A DNA stretch of 43,718 nt from an uncultured Saprospiraceae bacterium (GTDB lineage Bacteria > Bacteroidota > Bacteroidia > Chitinophagales > Saprospiraceae), in contig CALFWZ010000140.1 of NCBI GenBank assembly GCA_937928405.1, positions 1 through 43,718 of the forward strand, given 5' to 3'. Each line of letters opens with the position of its first letter. The first letter of the stretch is position 1. This document shows, in pieces, positions 17,204 through 25,997 of this stretch. Under the pieces are notes generated by a model. It was not told the origin of the DNA and did not search any database. It saw only the letters and a program-made list of their open reading frames with translations. Position numbers and translations under genes: made by a program.

Positions 17204-17250
17204 GAAGTCAACAATTACGAATTTCGTTCGTGATTGTTGACTTCCTTTAT
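17204..17250 (+). terminator. Strong long-stem terminator
   Basis: An 18-bp stem (17204-17221 with 17227-17244, one mismatch that can be a G-T pair) with a 5-base loop, followed by a T-rich run. It is the strongest hairpin I found in the window. Because the candidate TTG start of the following barrel gene (17234) lies inside the stem, that gene should be started at ATG 17258 instead. The symmetry would also work on the minus strand, though no minus-strand gene needs it. Confidence 0.8.
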
Positions 17251-17257
17251 TTATCTA

Positions 17258-17977
17258 ATGAAATATAATATGTGTGATTTGAAAACAAGCCTGGTTTACC
17301 TTTTTCTTTTATTTGCTGTCTCCGGCCTTGCCCAAAAAGTGAGCTATGGTCTGGGCGTAGGTGCACATTACGGAATATTTAATTTCGAAGAGACTGAACA
17401 ATTATCGGATGCAGGTTTTACCACTAAGGCTACTATCAGTCCCGCTGTCAGTTTCATCCTAGACTATAAAGCAACTAGTTCTTTTTCCGTACGCTTACAT
17501 CCGGTATTAACCCTCAAACAAATCAGGTTTACAGAAGTAATTGATGGGGTAAATAGTGGCGACTCTAATTACTTAGGTATTAATTTTATTGCCTTAGACG
17601 TGGGCATAAGCGGTCGTTTCGCCTTGCCTTTAAAAAAATGGCAACTAACTCCTTTTGCCGGATTAAATTTCAGCTTTAACAAACACACAGATTCTGTATT
17701 CAGTGCACGTGTTAACGGTGGAACTAATTTAATAATTACCCAAATATCACAAGGTAATTCTTTTGGCCCTAACGAATTATTCATCAGACCGGGACTTGTT
17801 GCTGGTATTGGAATCGGAAAACTAAATAGCAAATTAGAACTAGAAGCAAAAGTAGTATACACGCCCCTTAACTTTGTGAAAAGCGATATCAGGATTCCTT
17901 TTTCTGATAGTGTGAACCCGTCATTAACAGGGATGTTTCAATACGTTGGATTAGGATTGAATTATAAATTCAATTAG
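17258..17977 (+). CDS. Outer-membrane beta-barrel (PorT-like) protein
   Basis: 239 residues from ATG 17258 (a second ATG at 17270 is also possible). A signal peptide (ending GLAQ) is followed by alternating strands typical of the small Bacteroidota PorT-like barrel: VSYGLGVGAHYGIF, FSVRLHPVLTLKQIRF, ALDVGISGRFALPL, LTPFAGLNFSFN and a last strand YVGLGLNYKFN. It should sit in the outer membrane. I place it first in an operon with the TonB receptor (43-bp gap) and the DUF4249 lipoprotein. An earlier TTG start is rejected because it falls inside a terminator stem. Confidence 0.82.
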   Translation: MKYNMCDLKTSLVYLFLLFAVSGLAQKVSYGLGVGAHYGIFNFEETEQLSDAGFTTKATISPAVSFILDYKATSSFSVRLHPVLTLKQIRFTEVIDGVNSGDSNYLGINFIALDVGISGRFALPLKKWQLTPFAGLNFSFNKHTDSVFSARVNGGTNLIITQISQGNSFGPNELFIRPGLVAGIGIGKLNSKLELEAKVVYTPLNFVKSDIRIPFSDSVNPSLTGMFQYVGLGLNYKFN

Positions 17978-18020
17978 CTTAGAGTTTAAGAAGTAGACTC
18001 AATTCACAAGATTTTTTTTT

Positions 18021-20381
18021 ATGAATACATCGTTAAATAGAAAATTCCATATTCTCCTATTTTGGTGTTTTCTTATATTTAATTTAACAATTGCAAATAC
18101 TCAAACCTTCAGTGGGTTCGTAATGGAGGAATCCACGGAAGAAGCCCTGATTTCCGCTCATATAATTGAGCTTAATTCTAATACAAGTAGCTATACTAAT
18201 GCCTATGGTTTTTTTAGTATTTCTCTTGAAAATATCACCGATCCAACTTTTGTCATATCCTATGTAGGTTTCCAATCGGACACCATCCGAGTTAATGAAA
18301 ATACGGCTGAAAACCTAAAAATATTTTTATCCATTTCCAGTTTACAAACTATTGAAATCGAAGCCAGCAAAGAAGAAAATGTGGAAGATCGATTAGACGT
18401 GGGACAACTGAAGTTAACCGCCAAAGAAATTAAAAAACTTCCTGCCTTTATGGGTGAGACCGATATTTTAAAAGCTATTCAACTTACTCCTGGTGTACAA
18501 TCTGGTAATGAAGGGCTCTCCAGTCTTTATGTCCGTGGAGGTGGGCCAGATCAAAATCTAGTCATTCTTGATGATGTACCTTTTTACAATACAGGTCACG
18601 CTTTGGGAATTTTTTCTGTATTCAATACGGATGCCATCAAAGATATTAATCTAATCAAAGGAGGCTTTCCAGCCCGTTATGGTGGCAGACTTTCCTCGGT
18701 GTTGGATATTCGGATGAAAGAAGGAAACATGAATGAGTTCCATGGTAGCGCTAGTGTTAGTTTGATTGCTGCAACAGCTACCATAGAAGGGCCGATAAAA
18801 AAAGGGAAAACCTCTTTTTTATTTTCTGCGCGAAGATCATATCCTGATTTATTGGTTCGTCCATTTTTAAGAGTAAGTAGATTCAAAAGTTTTTTCTCCG
18901 ACATAAATCTAAAAGTGCAGCATAAAATAAATGATAAACACAAGGTGTATCTAAGTGCCTACACGGGGCGGGATCTTTTTGAAATCCAGGAAAAAGAAGA
19001 GAATGGAAATATTACCGGTAACGGAGTGGACTGGCGGAACATTATCAGTTCAGCGCGTTGGAATTACCAAATCTCTCCCAAGCTTTTTGCCAATACCTCT
19101 TTAAGTTATGCTTTCTACCAAATTGGATTTAATGGAACATTTAAGTCGTCAACAGCAGATTTAAAATCTGCTTACCGCTCTGGGATTCGAGATGTTAGAC
19201 TTAAAACCAATATTGACTTTATTCCTACACCAGATCACTATATCAAATTTGGTGGCGAGCTAGTACCACACCGTTATAATCCAGGAGCACTCGTTTACAA
19301 TGGTCAGGATGATTCGGGTGTATTGGACACCTTACTAGAAGTAGGTGCTTTAACATCTATAGAATCAAATATTTATCTGGAAGATACTTGGAAGGCGAGT
19401 GACAGATTGAGTTTTAATATTGGTTTTCATTTATCAAGTTTTCACGTTGAGGGAGAAAATTACTTTTCACCCCAGCCACGGCTTAGTCTCAACTATAAAT
19501 TTTCACCACGGATGTCAATTAAGGCCGCCTTTTCGACCATGACGCAATATATCAATTTGCTTAGTTCCGAAGTTTTGACTTTGCCGACAGATTTATGGGT
19601 CCCAAGTACGAAAAAAATTAAACCACAGAATTCGTTACAAGGTTCATTAGGTCTAGCCGGAACCGTAAAGCAAAAAGTACAATGGTCGGCTGAGGTTTTT
19701 TACAAGAAGATGGATAATGTCTTGTCCTATAAAGAAGGTGCTAATTTTCTGCTAGATTTTGAAAATAATTGGCAGAACAAAATTACGCAGGGTACTGGTG
19801 AAGCGTATGGTATAGAATTATTTGTTAGAAAAAAATTTGGTAAATTGACCGGCTGGACTGGTTATACCCTGAGTTGGAATAATCGACAATTTGCCGACAT
19901 CAACAATGGGAATACTTTTCCCTATAGATTTGATCGTAGGCATGATGCTTCCATCGTTGCGAGTTATGAGTTGAGTGACAGAATCACTATAGCAGCCAAT
20001 TGGGTGTATGGCACTGGAAACGCAGTTACCATAGCTACTCAGAAATTTGCCATCAGTCCGGATTATGAAAGAGGAGTATTTGAAATCCCAGGATCCAACA
20101 TTGGTGAAAGATTGGTGATTGATGAGAAAAACAACTATCGCCTATCCAACTATCATCGACTAGATGCTAGCATTAATTTTTTTAAACAGAAAAAGAGATT
20201 TGAAAGAACTATCAGCATTAGTGTTTATAATATTTATAACCATATCAATCCGTATTACACACGAGTAGATGAGCGCACGGTAGTAGATCCAACAACAGGA
20301 GACTTAACTAGACAATTTTTATTGGAAGAGGTCGGTATACTTCCTTTCCTACCATCTATTGCCTATAAAGCAAAATTCTAA
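18021..20381 (+). CDS. TonB-dependent receptor with CarboxypepD_reg-like N-terminal domain
   Basis: 786 residues. Signal peptide (1-28), CarboxypepD_reg-like domain (about 29-110; TNAYGFFSISLEN, ISYVGFQSDTIRVN), plug domain (about 120-240; LTPGVQSGNEGLSSLYVRGG, DDVPFYNTGH, GGFPARYGGRLSSVLDI) and a 22-strand-type barrel to the C-terminal Phe. Such receptors use TonB energy to move large ligands across the outer membrane. The length is shorter than SusC proteins (about 1000), and the partner is DUF4249, not SusD, so this is the smaller FecA-like class typical of Bacteroidota. The ligand is unknown. The stop overlaps the next start by one base. Confidence 0.92.
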   Translation: MNTSLNRKFHILLFWCFLIFNLTIANTQTFSGFVMEESTEEALISAHIIELNSNTSSYTNAYGFFSISLENITDPTFVISYVGFQSDTIRVNENTAENLKIFLSISSLQTIEIEASKEENVEDRLDVGQLKLTAKEIKKLPAFMGETDILKAIQLTPGVQSGNEGLSSLYVRGGGPDQNLVILDDVPFYNTGHALGIFSVFNTDAIKDINLIKGGFPARYGGRLSSVLDIRMKEGNMNEFHGSASVSLIAATATIEGPIKKGKTSFLFSARRSYPDLLVRPFLRVSRFKSFFSDINLKVQHKINDKHKVYLSAYTGRDLFEIQEKEENGNITGNGVDWRNIISSARWNYQISPKLFANTSLSYAFYQIGFNGTFKSSTADLKSAYRSGIRDVRLKTNIDFIPTPDHYIKFGGELVPHRYNPGALVYNGQDDSGVLDTLLEVGALTSIESNIYLEDTWKASDRLSFNIGFHLSSFHVEGENYFSPQPRLSLNYKFSPRMSIKAAFSTMTQYINLLSSEVLTLPTDLWVPSTKKIKPQNSLQGSLGLAGTVKQKVQWSAEVFYKKMDNVLSYKEGANFLLDFENNWQNKITQGTGEAYGIELFVRKKFGKLTGWTGYTLSWNNRQFADINNGNTFPYRFDRRHDASIVASYELSDRITIAANWVYGTGNAVTIATQKFAISPDYERGVFEIPGSNIGERLVIDEKNNYRLSNYHRLDASINFFKQKKRFERTISISVYNIYNHINPYYTRVDERTVVDPTTGDLTRQFLLEEVGILPFLPSIAYKAKF

Positions 20382-21265
20382 TGATGCATAAACACTTGAT
20401 TAAAAATATACTTTTTTGTTGCCTATTATTTTTAGGCTGTGGAAATGATCCGTTTGTAAACGTAATTGATCTTGGTGATAGAGCGGTGGAACCAGTATAT
20501 GCTGCTACTGCCCAATGGGCATTTCAGGATACATTACTTCGTGTTTTTTTGAGTCAAAGTATTTTTATTTCGACGCCTGCTAACTACGTGAGCCTACCTG
20601 ACGCAACTGTTTTTCTTCGACACAATGAACAAGAAGATTATTTTACGTTTAATCCAGTAACAAACTATTTTGAATCTGAAATCCCTTTACCTACAAATGA
20701 AACAATGGAATTGTTTGTAGAAATTGATGATCAAGTCCTAAGTGCCAAACAAACGTTTCCTGCTCCACCTTTAGCAGTCGATCTAGCTGATTTAGAACGC
20801 ATTGTAAACGATACAATGATCGTTGAGAATGGCCATATTGATATTTCAATTTCCGATAATCCAGCCATGAGCAGTTATTACATTATTGAAATGGAAGGGA
20901 TAGGGGTAAATCAAGTATACCCTGACCAACAAAATATTGTTGGTGCTTTTGGCATTGGTTCTGATAATCCGCTTGTGGATCATAGTTCTATCAATAAAGT
21001 TTTCATTAATGATAATGAATTTAACGGTAATGAAATCACACTTCAAATCTTCTATGGTTCAATTTTTTTGATTAACCTAAAAGAAGTCACCCTTCGCGTG
21101 CGCTCAGTTAGCAAAGAGGGATATGACTTCGAATTGTCTTCCGCTCGTATTCTTGAAAGTAGCTCAAATCCACTTTCTGAACCCGTTATCTTAAAATCAA
21201 ATATTGAAAATGGTACTGGTGTGTTTTCAGTTGGCACCACCTATGAAGCCACGGTAACCCTTTAA
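20381..21265 (+). CDS. DUF4249 domain-containing lipoprotein
   Basis: 294 residues. Signal peptide with lipobox FLGC (C20 from the ATG at 20381). A second ATG follows at once (20384). The mature region begins with the DUF4249 pattern: NVIDLGDRAVEPVYAATAQW, then VSLPDATVFLRHN and FVEIDDQVLSAKQTFPAPP. DUF4249 lipoproteins are regularly encoded directly after TonB-dependent receptors and probably act as surface or periplasmic partners in ligand capture, although the biochemistry is unproven. The TAATG overlap with the receptor gene shows translational coupling. It closes the three-gene operon. Confidence 0.88.
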   Translation: MMHKHLIKNILFCCLLFLGCGNDPFVNVIDLGDRAVEPVYAATAQWAFQDTLLRVFLSQSIFISTPANYVSLPDATVFLRHNEQEDYFTFNPVTNYFESEIPLPTNETMELFVEIDDQVLSAKQTFPAPPLAVDLADLERIVNDTMIVENGHIDISISDNPAMSSYYIIEMEGIGVNQVYPDQQNIVGAFGIGSDNPLVDHSSINKVFINDNEFNGNEITLQIFYGSIFLINLKEVTLRVRSVSKEGYDFELSSARILESSSNPLSEPVILKSNIENGTGVFSVGTTYEATVTL

Positions 21266-21603
21266 TTTTTTTTCGATAATGGGATCTACATTTTAAGTTT
21301 AGTTAAAACAAAGAGTATTGATGAGGTCGATAGCTACGGCTCCTAATTCTGGGGGAAGTATCATCCTGTTTTTTAAGATTTGTACACTACTGTCACTTTT
21401 CTTGTAGTTAAGCTACTGCATTTATTGCAGTTTTAGGCTAAATTTATGGCAGTGAAAACAACTACCTATAATAGCCGCTTCGCATCAACCCGATGTATCC
21501 CAGCTACTTACAGGAATTCAATCGGTATGGGTAAATAACGTCTATAATAAAGTCGTGTTATTTAATTGCTAATTCCTTAAACTTCTGCCATAAATAGTTA
21601 ATT
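21266..21603. other. Intergenic stretch with two small hairpins
   Basis: 338 bp between the DUF4249 gene and the long repeat protein. Two adjacent hairpins are visible near 21405-21429 (GTAG/CTAC and CTGCA/TGCAG), the second followed by a short T run, which could end the upstream operon. No reading frame of note. The promoter of the repeat-protein gene should be in the last 150 bp. Confidence 0.5.
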
Positions 21604-24600
21604 ATGAAAAACCTATCTCTAATTTTATTGCTGTTTTGTATGGCTAATCATTCACAAGCCCAGACTTGTTTGCCAAATGGAATTACCTTCACCACTCAAG
21701 CCGACCTGGATAATTTTCCTATAAATTATTCAGGATGTACAGAGATATTAGGTGATGTTTCGATAGGTAGTCAGATTGTATATTTAGATAGCCTTAATTC
21801 TATTACTGCCATCAATGGGGGGGTGAGAATAATTTTTAACGATCATTTATCCAGTCTAATTGGCTTAGAAAATCTAAGTTCTATTGGCGGAAATTTAAAA
21901 ATATTTCATAATGATAATTTATCCAATCTAAGTGGCTTAGAAAATCTAAGTTCTATTGGTGGATATTTGGAAATAGATGGGAATGAAAATTTATCCAATC
22001 TAATTGGCTTAGGAAATCTAAGTTCTATTGGTGGAATTTTAAAAATATATGATAATGAAAATTTATCCAATCTAATTGGCTTAGGAAATCTAAGTTCTAT
22101 TGGCGGAAATTTAGAAATAGATGATAATGATAATTTATCCAATCTAAGTGCCATAGAAAATCTAAGTTCCATTGGCGGAAATTTGGAAATAGATAGGAAT
22201 GAAAATTTATCCAATCTAATTGGTTTAGAAAACCTTGCTTCTGTTGGTGGAAACTTGCGAATATGGGAAAATGAAAATTTATCCAGTCTAAATGGCCTAG
22301 AAAATATAAGTTTTCTTAGCGGAAATTTAGAAATAGATGATAATGAAAATTTATCCAATCTAAGTGCCATAGAAAACCTAACCGCTATTGGTGGAAACTT
22401 AAGGATTTATGACAATGACAATTTACCAAGTTTGGCAGCGTTAGAAAATCTAAGTTCTATTGGCGCAGACTTGGTAATAAGCGTCAATGGAAATTTAACA
22501 AGTTTAACTGGGTTGGAAGGCATAACTACAATAGGCGGAAACTTGAAAATATTTTATAATGATAATTTAACAAGTTTAACAGGAATAGAAAACATAAGCT
22601 CTATAGGCGGAAACTTTGAAATAGTGGGCAATCAAAATTTATCAAATCTAGTTGGCTTAGAAAACCTAAATTCTAGTACAATAGGCGGAAACTTGAAAAT
22701 AATGGATAATGATAATTTAATAAGTTTAACAGGGTTAGAAGGCGTAACGATACTTGGAGGATCTTTGGAAATATCTGACAATGATAATTTAATAAATTTA
22801 ACAGAGCTGGAAAATCTAAGTTCTATTGGCGGAACCTTGGATATAGATAACAATGAAAATTTAGAAAGCTTAACTGGGTTGGAAAACCTAACTTCTATTG
22901 GGGACCACTTCATTATAGAGCATAATAATAATTTACCAAGTTTAAGCGTAATAGGAAATCTAAGTGCCCTTGGTGGAGACTTAAGTATAATTTCCAATAA
23001 TAATTTACCAAATTTAAGTGGCTTAGAAAACATAAGTTCTATTGGAGGAGACTTGTATATTCATAGCAATGATAATTTAACAAGTTTAGCTGGAATAGAA
23101 AATTTAAACTTTTTAGGAGAACAATTAACAATTAGGGATAATCCCAATTTATCCATCTGTTCTTATGAGGCTATTTGTAACATTATAGGAGCTGGAACTG
23201 CTACAATTTCCATTTGGGGAAATGCGGATGGTTGTGATAATAGCGATGAAGTAATTGCAAACTGTGATTATTTAGGCAGGATAAACCATCCCATATTTTA
23301 CGATTTGAATACAAATGGCAGTTTTGATACTGGGGAACCTTTCCTCTCTAGAGGTCAGGTAATTATTGATCCAGGCAACCGGATTAGTTTTGGAAATTCG
23401 AATGACGGGGGATCACACTATGTTGACTATGGCGAACATGTAGTTACCTATGATAGCCAAGCAACTCCTAATTGGGAGTTAACCTCACCACCAGCTTCGG
23501 GTACCATTACATTGGATAATATAAATAATGAATATACTATTTATTTTGGACTTACTCCTAACGTAAATATTTCGGATCTTAGCCCAGTAGTTGCCTCGGG
23601 AAATTTTAGATGTAATGAGTATATAACTATAGATATTTATGCTGAAAACAATGGTACCACTACCTCAGATGGTACGCTATTTTTTACCGTGGATGAAAAT
23701 GTATTAGATATTGATTTTATGGATATGCCAGATACCATCATTAGTCCTAATATTTACGGTTGGCATTTTAATACTTTACATCCTCAAAATAAAATAGTAA
23801 AGCAAATATCAGTACAAATTCCAGGTCCACCAGATTTTCCACTAGGAGATGATTTAGATTTTTTTAGTGAAATCAATTATACGGATGTCAATGGAACCCA
23901 TGCATCGGAGACATACAATTATTCCAATGAAGTTTTATGCAGTTATGACCCAAATGATAAGTTGGTGAATCCAAAATATCCTTTAAACTATGCCTTGATT
24001 GGAGAAGACTTGGTGTACACGATCCGCTTCCAAAATACCGGAAATGCAGAAGCTTATAATGTGGTCATTCGTGATACCTTAGATGCAAATCTCGATCCTA
24101 ATACTTTCCGATTGATAGGAAGTAGCCATGACGCTGTTCTATCAGCCAACATGGAAGATAAAAAATATCTAACGTTTGATTTTCATGATATCTTCCTTCC
24201 GGATAGCACCACTAATTTTGAGGGAAGTCAGGGGTATGTGATGTATACCATTCGTGCTTATGAAGATATAAATGAAAATACGGTCATCAATAATTCCGCT
24301 AGTATTTATTTCGATTTCAATCCTCCCATCCATACGAATATGACAGAGAATATTATGGTTTCTTCTTTCGATATGGATGAAGATGGTTATGAAATATTTG
24401 TAGACTGTGATGATACAGATGCGTCTATAAATCCTGATGCCATGGAGATTCCAGACAATGGAGTAGATGAAGATTGCGACGGTGAAGACTTAATAACCTC
24501 CATCCAAGAAGTGTCTTTATCAAGTCCAAGCATGCATCCCAATCCAACTACAGGAATGATCGAAATTCGATTGCCCGCATCGATTCAAGCTAGTCTACAA

Positions 24601-24750
24601 GTAAAAGATTATGCGGGTAAATTAATGCTACAAAAAACAATTGAATCCAGCGCGAATATCAATCTCTTGGAGGTGCCAGATGGGGTTTATTTGTTTATAA
24701 TTCAAACCGAAAACGATTTATGGATAAAGAAAGTGGTAAAGATTAATTAG
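21604..24750 (+). CDS. Very large T9SS-secreted protein with 18 L-domain-like repeats, DUF7619-like and MopE-like regions
   Basis: 1048 residues. Order: signal peptide (1-20); N-terminal cap with cysteines; 18 repeats of 24 residues (one of 26) at 82-515, core LSSIGGNLEI plus a DNDN/DNEN turn, as in receptor-L-domain or leucine-rich solenoids; capping cysteine segment (about 516-555); a DLNTNGSFDTGEP calcium-type motif; a DUF7619/conserved-repeat domain (about 770-910; DPNDKLVNPK, YTIRFQNTGNAEAYNVVIRD, ASIYFDFNPPIHTN); a MopE-like metal-binding stretch (DCDDTDASINPDA, DNGVDEDCDGED); and a T9SS type A sorting domain (about 975-1048). It should be a surface adhesin or binding protein. Repeats 1-8 are near-identical in DNA, implying recent expansion. 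Confidence 0.88.
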   Translation: MKNLSLILLLFCMANHSQAQTCLPNGITFTTQADLDNFPINYSGCTEILGDVSIGSQIVYLDSLNSITAINGGVRIIFNDHLSSLIGLENLSSIGGNLKIFHNDNLSNLSGLENLSSIGGYLEIDGNENLSNLIGLGNLSSIGGILKIYDNENLSNLIGLGNLSSIGGNLEIDDNDNLSNLSAIENLSSIGGNLEIDRNENLSNLIGLENLASVGGNLRIWENENLSSLNGLENISFLSGNLEIDDNENLSNLSAIENLTAIGGNLRIYDNDNLPSLAALENLSSIGADLVISVNGNLTSLTGLEGITTIGGNLKIFYNDNLTSLTGIENISSIGGNFEIVGNQNLSNLVGLENLNSSTIGGNLKIMDNDNLISLTGLEGVTILGGSLEISDNDNLINLTELENLSSIGGTLDIDNNENLESLTGLENLTSIGDHFIIEHNNNLPSLSVIGNLSALGGDLSIISNNNLPNLSGLENISSIGGDLYIHSNDNLTSLAGIENLNFLGEQLTIRDNPNLSICSYEAICNIIGAGTATISIWGNADGCDNSDEVIANCDYLGRINHPIFYDLNTNGSFDTGEPFLSRGQVIIDPGNRISFGNSNDGGSHYVDYGEHVVTYDSQATPNWELTSPPASGTITLDNINNEYTIYFGLTPNVNISDLSPVVASGNFRCNEYITIDIYAENNGTTTSDGTLFFTVDENVLDIDFMDMPDTIISPNIYGWHFNTLHPQNKIVKQISVQIPGPPDFPLGDDLDFFSEINYTDVNGTHASETYNYSNEVLCSYDPNDKLVNPKYPLNYALIGEDLVYTIRFQNTGNAEAYNVVIRDTLDANLDPNTFRLIGSSHDAVLSANMEDKKYLTFDFHDIFLPDSTTNFEGSQGYVMYTIRAYEDINENTVINNSASIYFDFNPPIHTNMTENIMVSSFDMDEDGYEIFVDCDDTDASINPDAMEIPDNGVDEDCDGEDLITSIQEVSLSSPSMHPNPTTGMIEIRLPASIQASLQVKDYAGKLMLQKTIESSANINLLEVPDGVYLFIIQTENDLWIKKVVKIN
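21847..23148 (+). repeat. Tandem 72-bp coding repeats (18 units)
   Basis: Within the large T9SS protein the DNA repeats every 72 bp, encoding 24-residue solenoid units. The twelfth unit has two extra residues. Units 1 to 8 (21847-22422) share long identical stretches, while units 9 to 18 have drifted. The mixture of young and old units suggests growth by unequal crossing-over or slippage, mainly at the 5' end. Confidence 0.9.
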
Positions 24751-24761
24751 ATAGCTACTAC

Positions 24762-24791
24762 TTTTTGATGGTTTTTTTTTAAGTTTATGGT
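24762..24791 (+). repeat. 30-bp dispersed repeat, copy A
   Basis: Matches 43270-43299 at 28 of 30 positions. It has the form T5, ATGG, a T-rich run, then AAGTTTATGGT. Both copies follow shortly after a gene end. The in-repeat ATG at 24787 is therefore not good evidence for a start codon. Confidence 0.7.
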
Positions 24792-24819
24792 GAAAATAAA
24801 ACTCAAAAAAACCAATAAA

Positions 24820-25878
24820 ATGAACTCAAAAATCTTCTTGTTTATTTGCCTGTCTATTTTATGTCATTACCCATATGGACTTAAAGCTCAAAATCCAGAT
24901 TCAACGTTAAATATTGCCTACAAAAAATTATTTAGGTTATATGCACCTTTTAGTGAAGTTACAGTTCCTTTCGTAGGAGATTTGCAGTTTGGCGAAAATT
25001 TCTCAAACTATATCTTAACTGCACAAGTAGAACCTCATTTTTTTCTTTTCGGTGAAAGCAATACCAAATTTGCGATAGATTTTTATTTTGGCATAGATGT
25101 TAGAATCTTACGAGAAAATTCGCTTCCCGTCAGAACACCTAGTACCAGACCAGGAGGTACGTTCTATTATCGAACCAACTTTATTCCCGATTCAACTGTT
25201 TTTGATTATATAACTTTTCAAGTCATGCATCATTCAAATGGCCAAGATGGTTGTGCATTGAATGGTTATAGCTATGACGCTAACAATAACTGTATACAAG
25301 ATAGAAATTTACTTCCTGGCGAATCGATTTTTAATCAATACAATGGAAGTTTTTCTACCAATTTTATTGAAATCGGCTACAACTTGTCTCGTCAACGATC
25401 AAACGTAAATGTCAGGAGACTTTCCAACTATGTTTTTCCATTTAAAAGAAACACCTATACAGGAGGGAATATCCTCAACTACTTTTACGTTGGATACCAA
25501 CATCATTTCGGAAACATAGAACCAGCTCTGAGAGGAAGATATGGTTTGCATAAATTAATTTTTAAATACAAAAGAATTTCATCTACTCGTTGGATTAATT
25601 CTGATGTATCACAGTCAGAAGCTGATAGATTATTGATAAGACTAAGTTCAAATATTAGTAAAATAGACAAACTGCCTAACTTCAATTTTTACAATCGCTT
25701 TGCGTTGGATTTAAAATATTATTTTACTTGGAGAAAGGTGTCATCTAAATCAACTGCCTTTTTTCTAATGGCAGGTTATAAAGGACAAGATGAATATAAT
25801 ATTTACTTAGAAGACGATTTTCTGTATGCTGGATTTGGCTTGTCTGTCGGGAATTTATTTTATATTCAAGCAGAATGA
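24820..25878 (+). CDS. Outer-membrane phospholipase A-like beta-barrel protein
   Basis: 352 residues from ATG 24820. An upstream in-frame ATG at 24787 would add 11 charged residues before the signal peptide and lies in a dispersed repeat, so I reject it. The signal peptide ends GLKAQ (24). The key feature is MHHSNGQ at 136-142: OMPLA (PldA) enzymes carry H-x-S-N-G with catalytic His142 and Ser144 in E. coli numbering, here H137 and S139. The third residue may be the Asn in FSTNFIEIGY. The remainder shows barrel-type alternating strands ending GLSVGNLFYIQAE. OMPLA hydrolyses outer-membrane phospholipids when asymmetry is lost. The match is by motif and overall form, so the enzyme call is moderate. 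Confidence 0.55.
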   Translation: MNSKIFLFICLSILCHYPYGLKAQNPDSTLNIAYKKLFRLYAPFSEVTVPFVGDLQFGENFSNYILTAQVEPHFFLFGESNTKFAIDFYFGIDVRILRENSLPVRTPSTRPGGTFYYRTNFIPDSTVFDYITFQVMHHSNGQDGCALNGYSYDANNNCIQDRNLLPGESIFNQYNGSFSTNFIEIGYNLSRQRSNVNVRRLSNYVFPFKRNTYTGGNILNYFYVGYQHHFGNIEPALRGRYGLHKLIFKYKRISSTRWINSDVSQSEADRLLIRLSSNISKIDKLPNFNFYNRFALDLKYYFTWRKVSSKSTAFFLMAGYKGQDEYNIYLEDDFLYAGFGLSVGNLFYIQAE

Positions 25879-25997
25879 ATATTTACCGGTTGTGTTTAAT
25901 GGAGATATGAAATATCCAATAAGCAAAAGTAATTGGGAAATTGATTTTTCTTAGCATCTTGGTGTAAGTAAAATACATTTCCCACAAAAAAAAGAAA

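Noticed and set aside
17234..17257. TTG start extending the barrel gene
   Set aside because: The codon lies inside a terminator stem, and the signal peptide begins naturally at ATG 17258 or 17270.
21906..22370. 154-codon frame on the minus strand opposite the solenoid repeats
   Set aside because: It is the antisense of the 72-bp repeats; its repetitive Lys/Phe/Ser composition simply mirrors the coding strand and it has no independent features.
22632..23033. 133-codon minus-strand frame in the same gene
   Set aside because: Same reason: antisense image of the repeat array.
21847..23148. CRISPR-like array
   Set aside because: The repeats are contiguous 72-bp coding units in one long frame without spacers.
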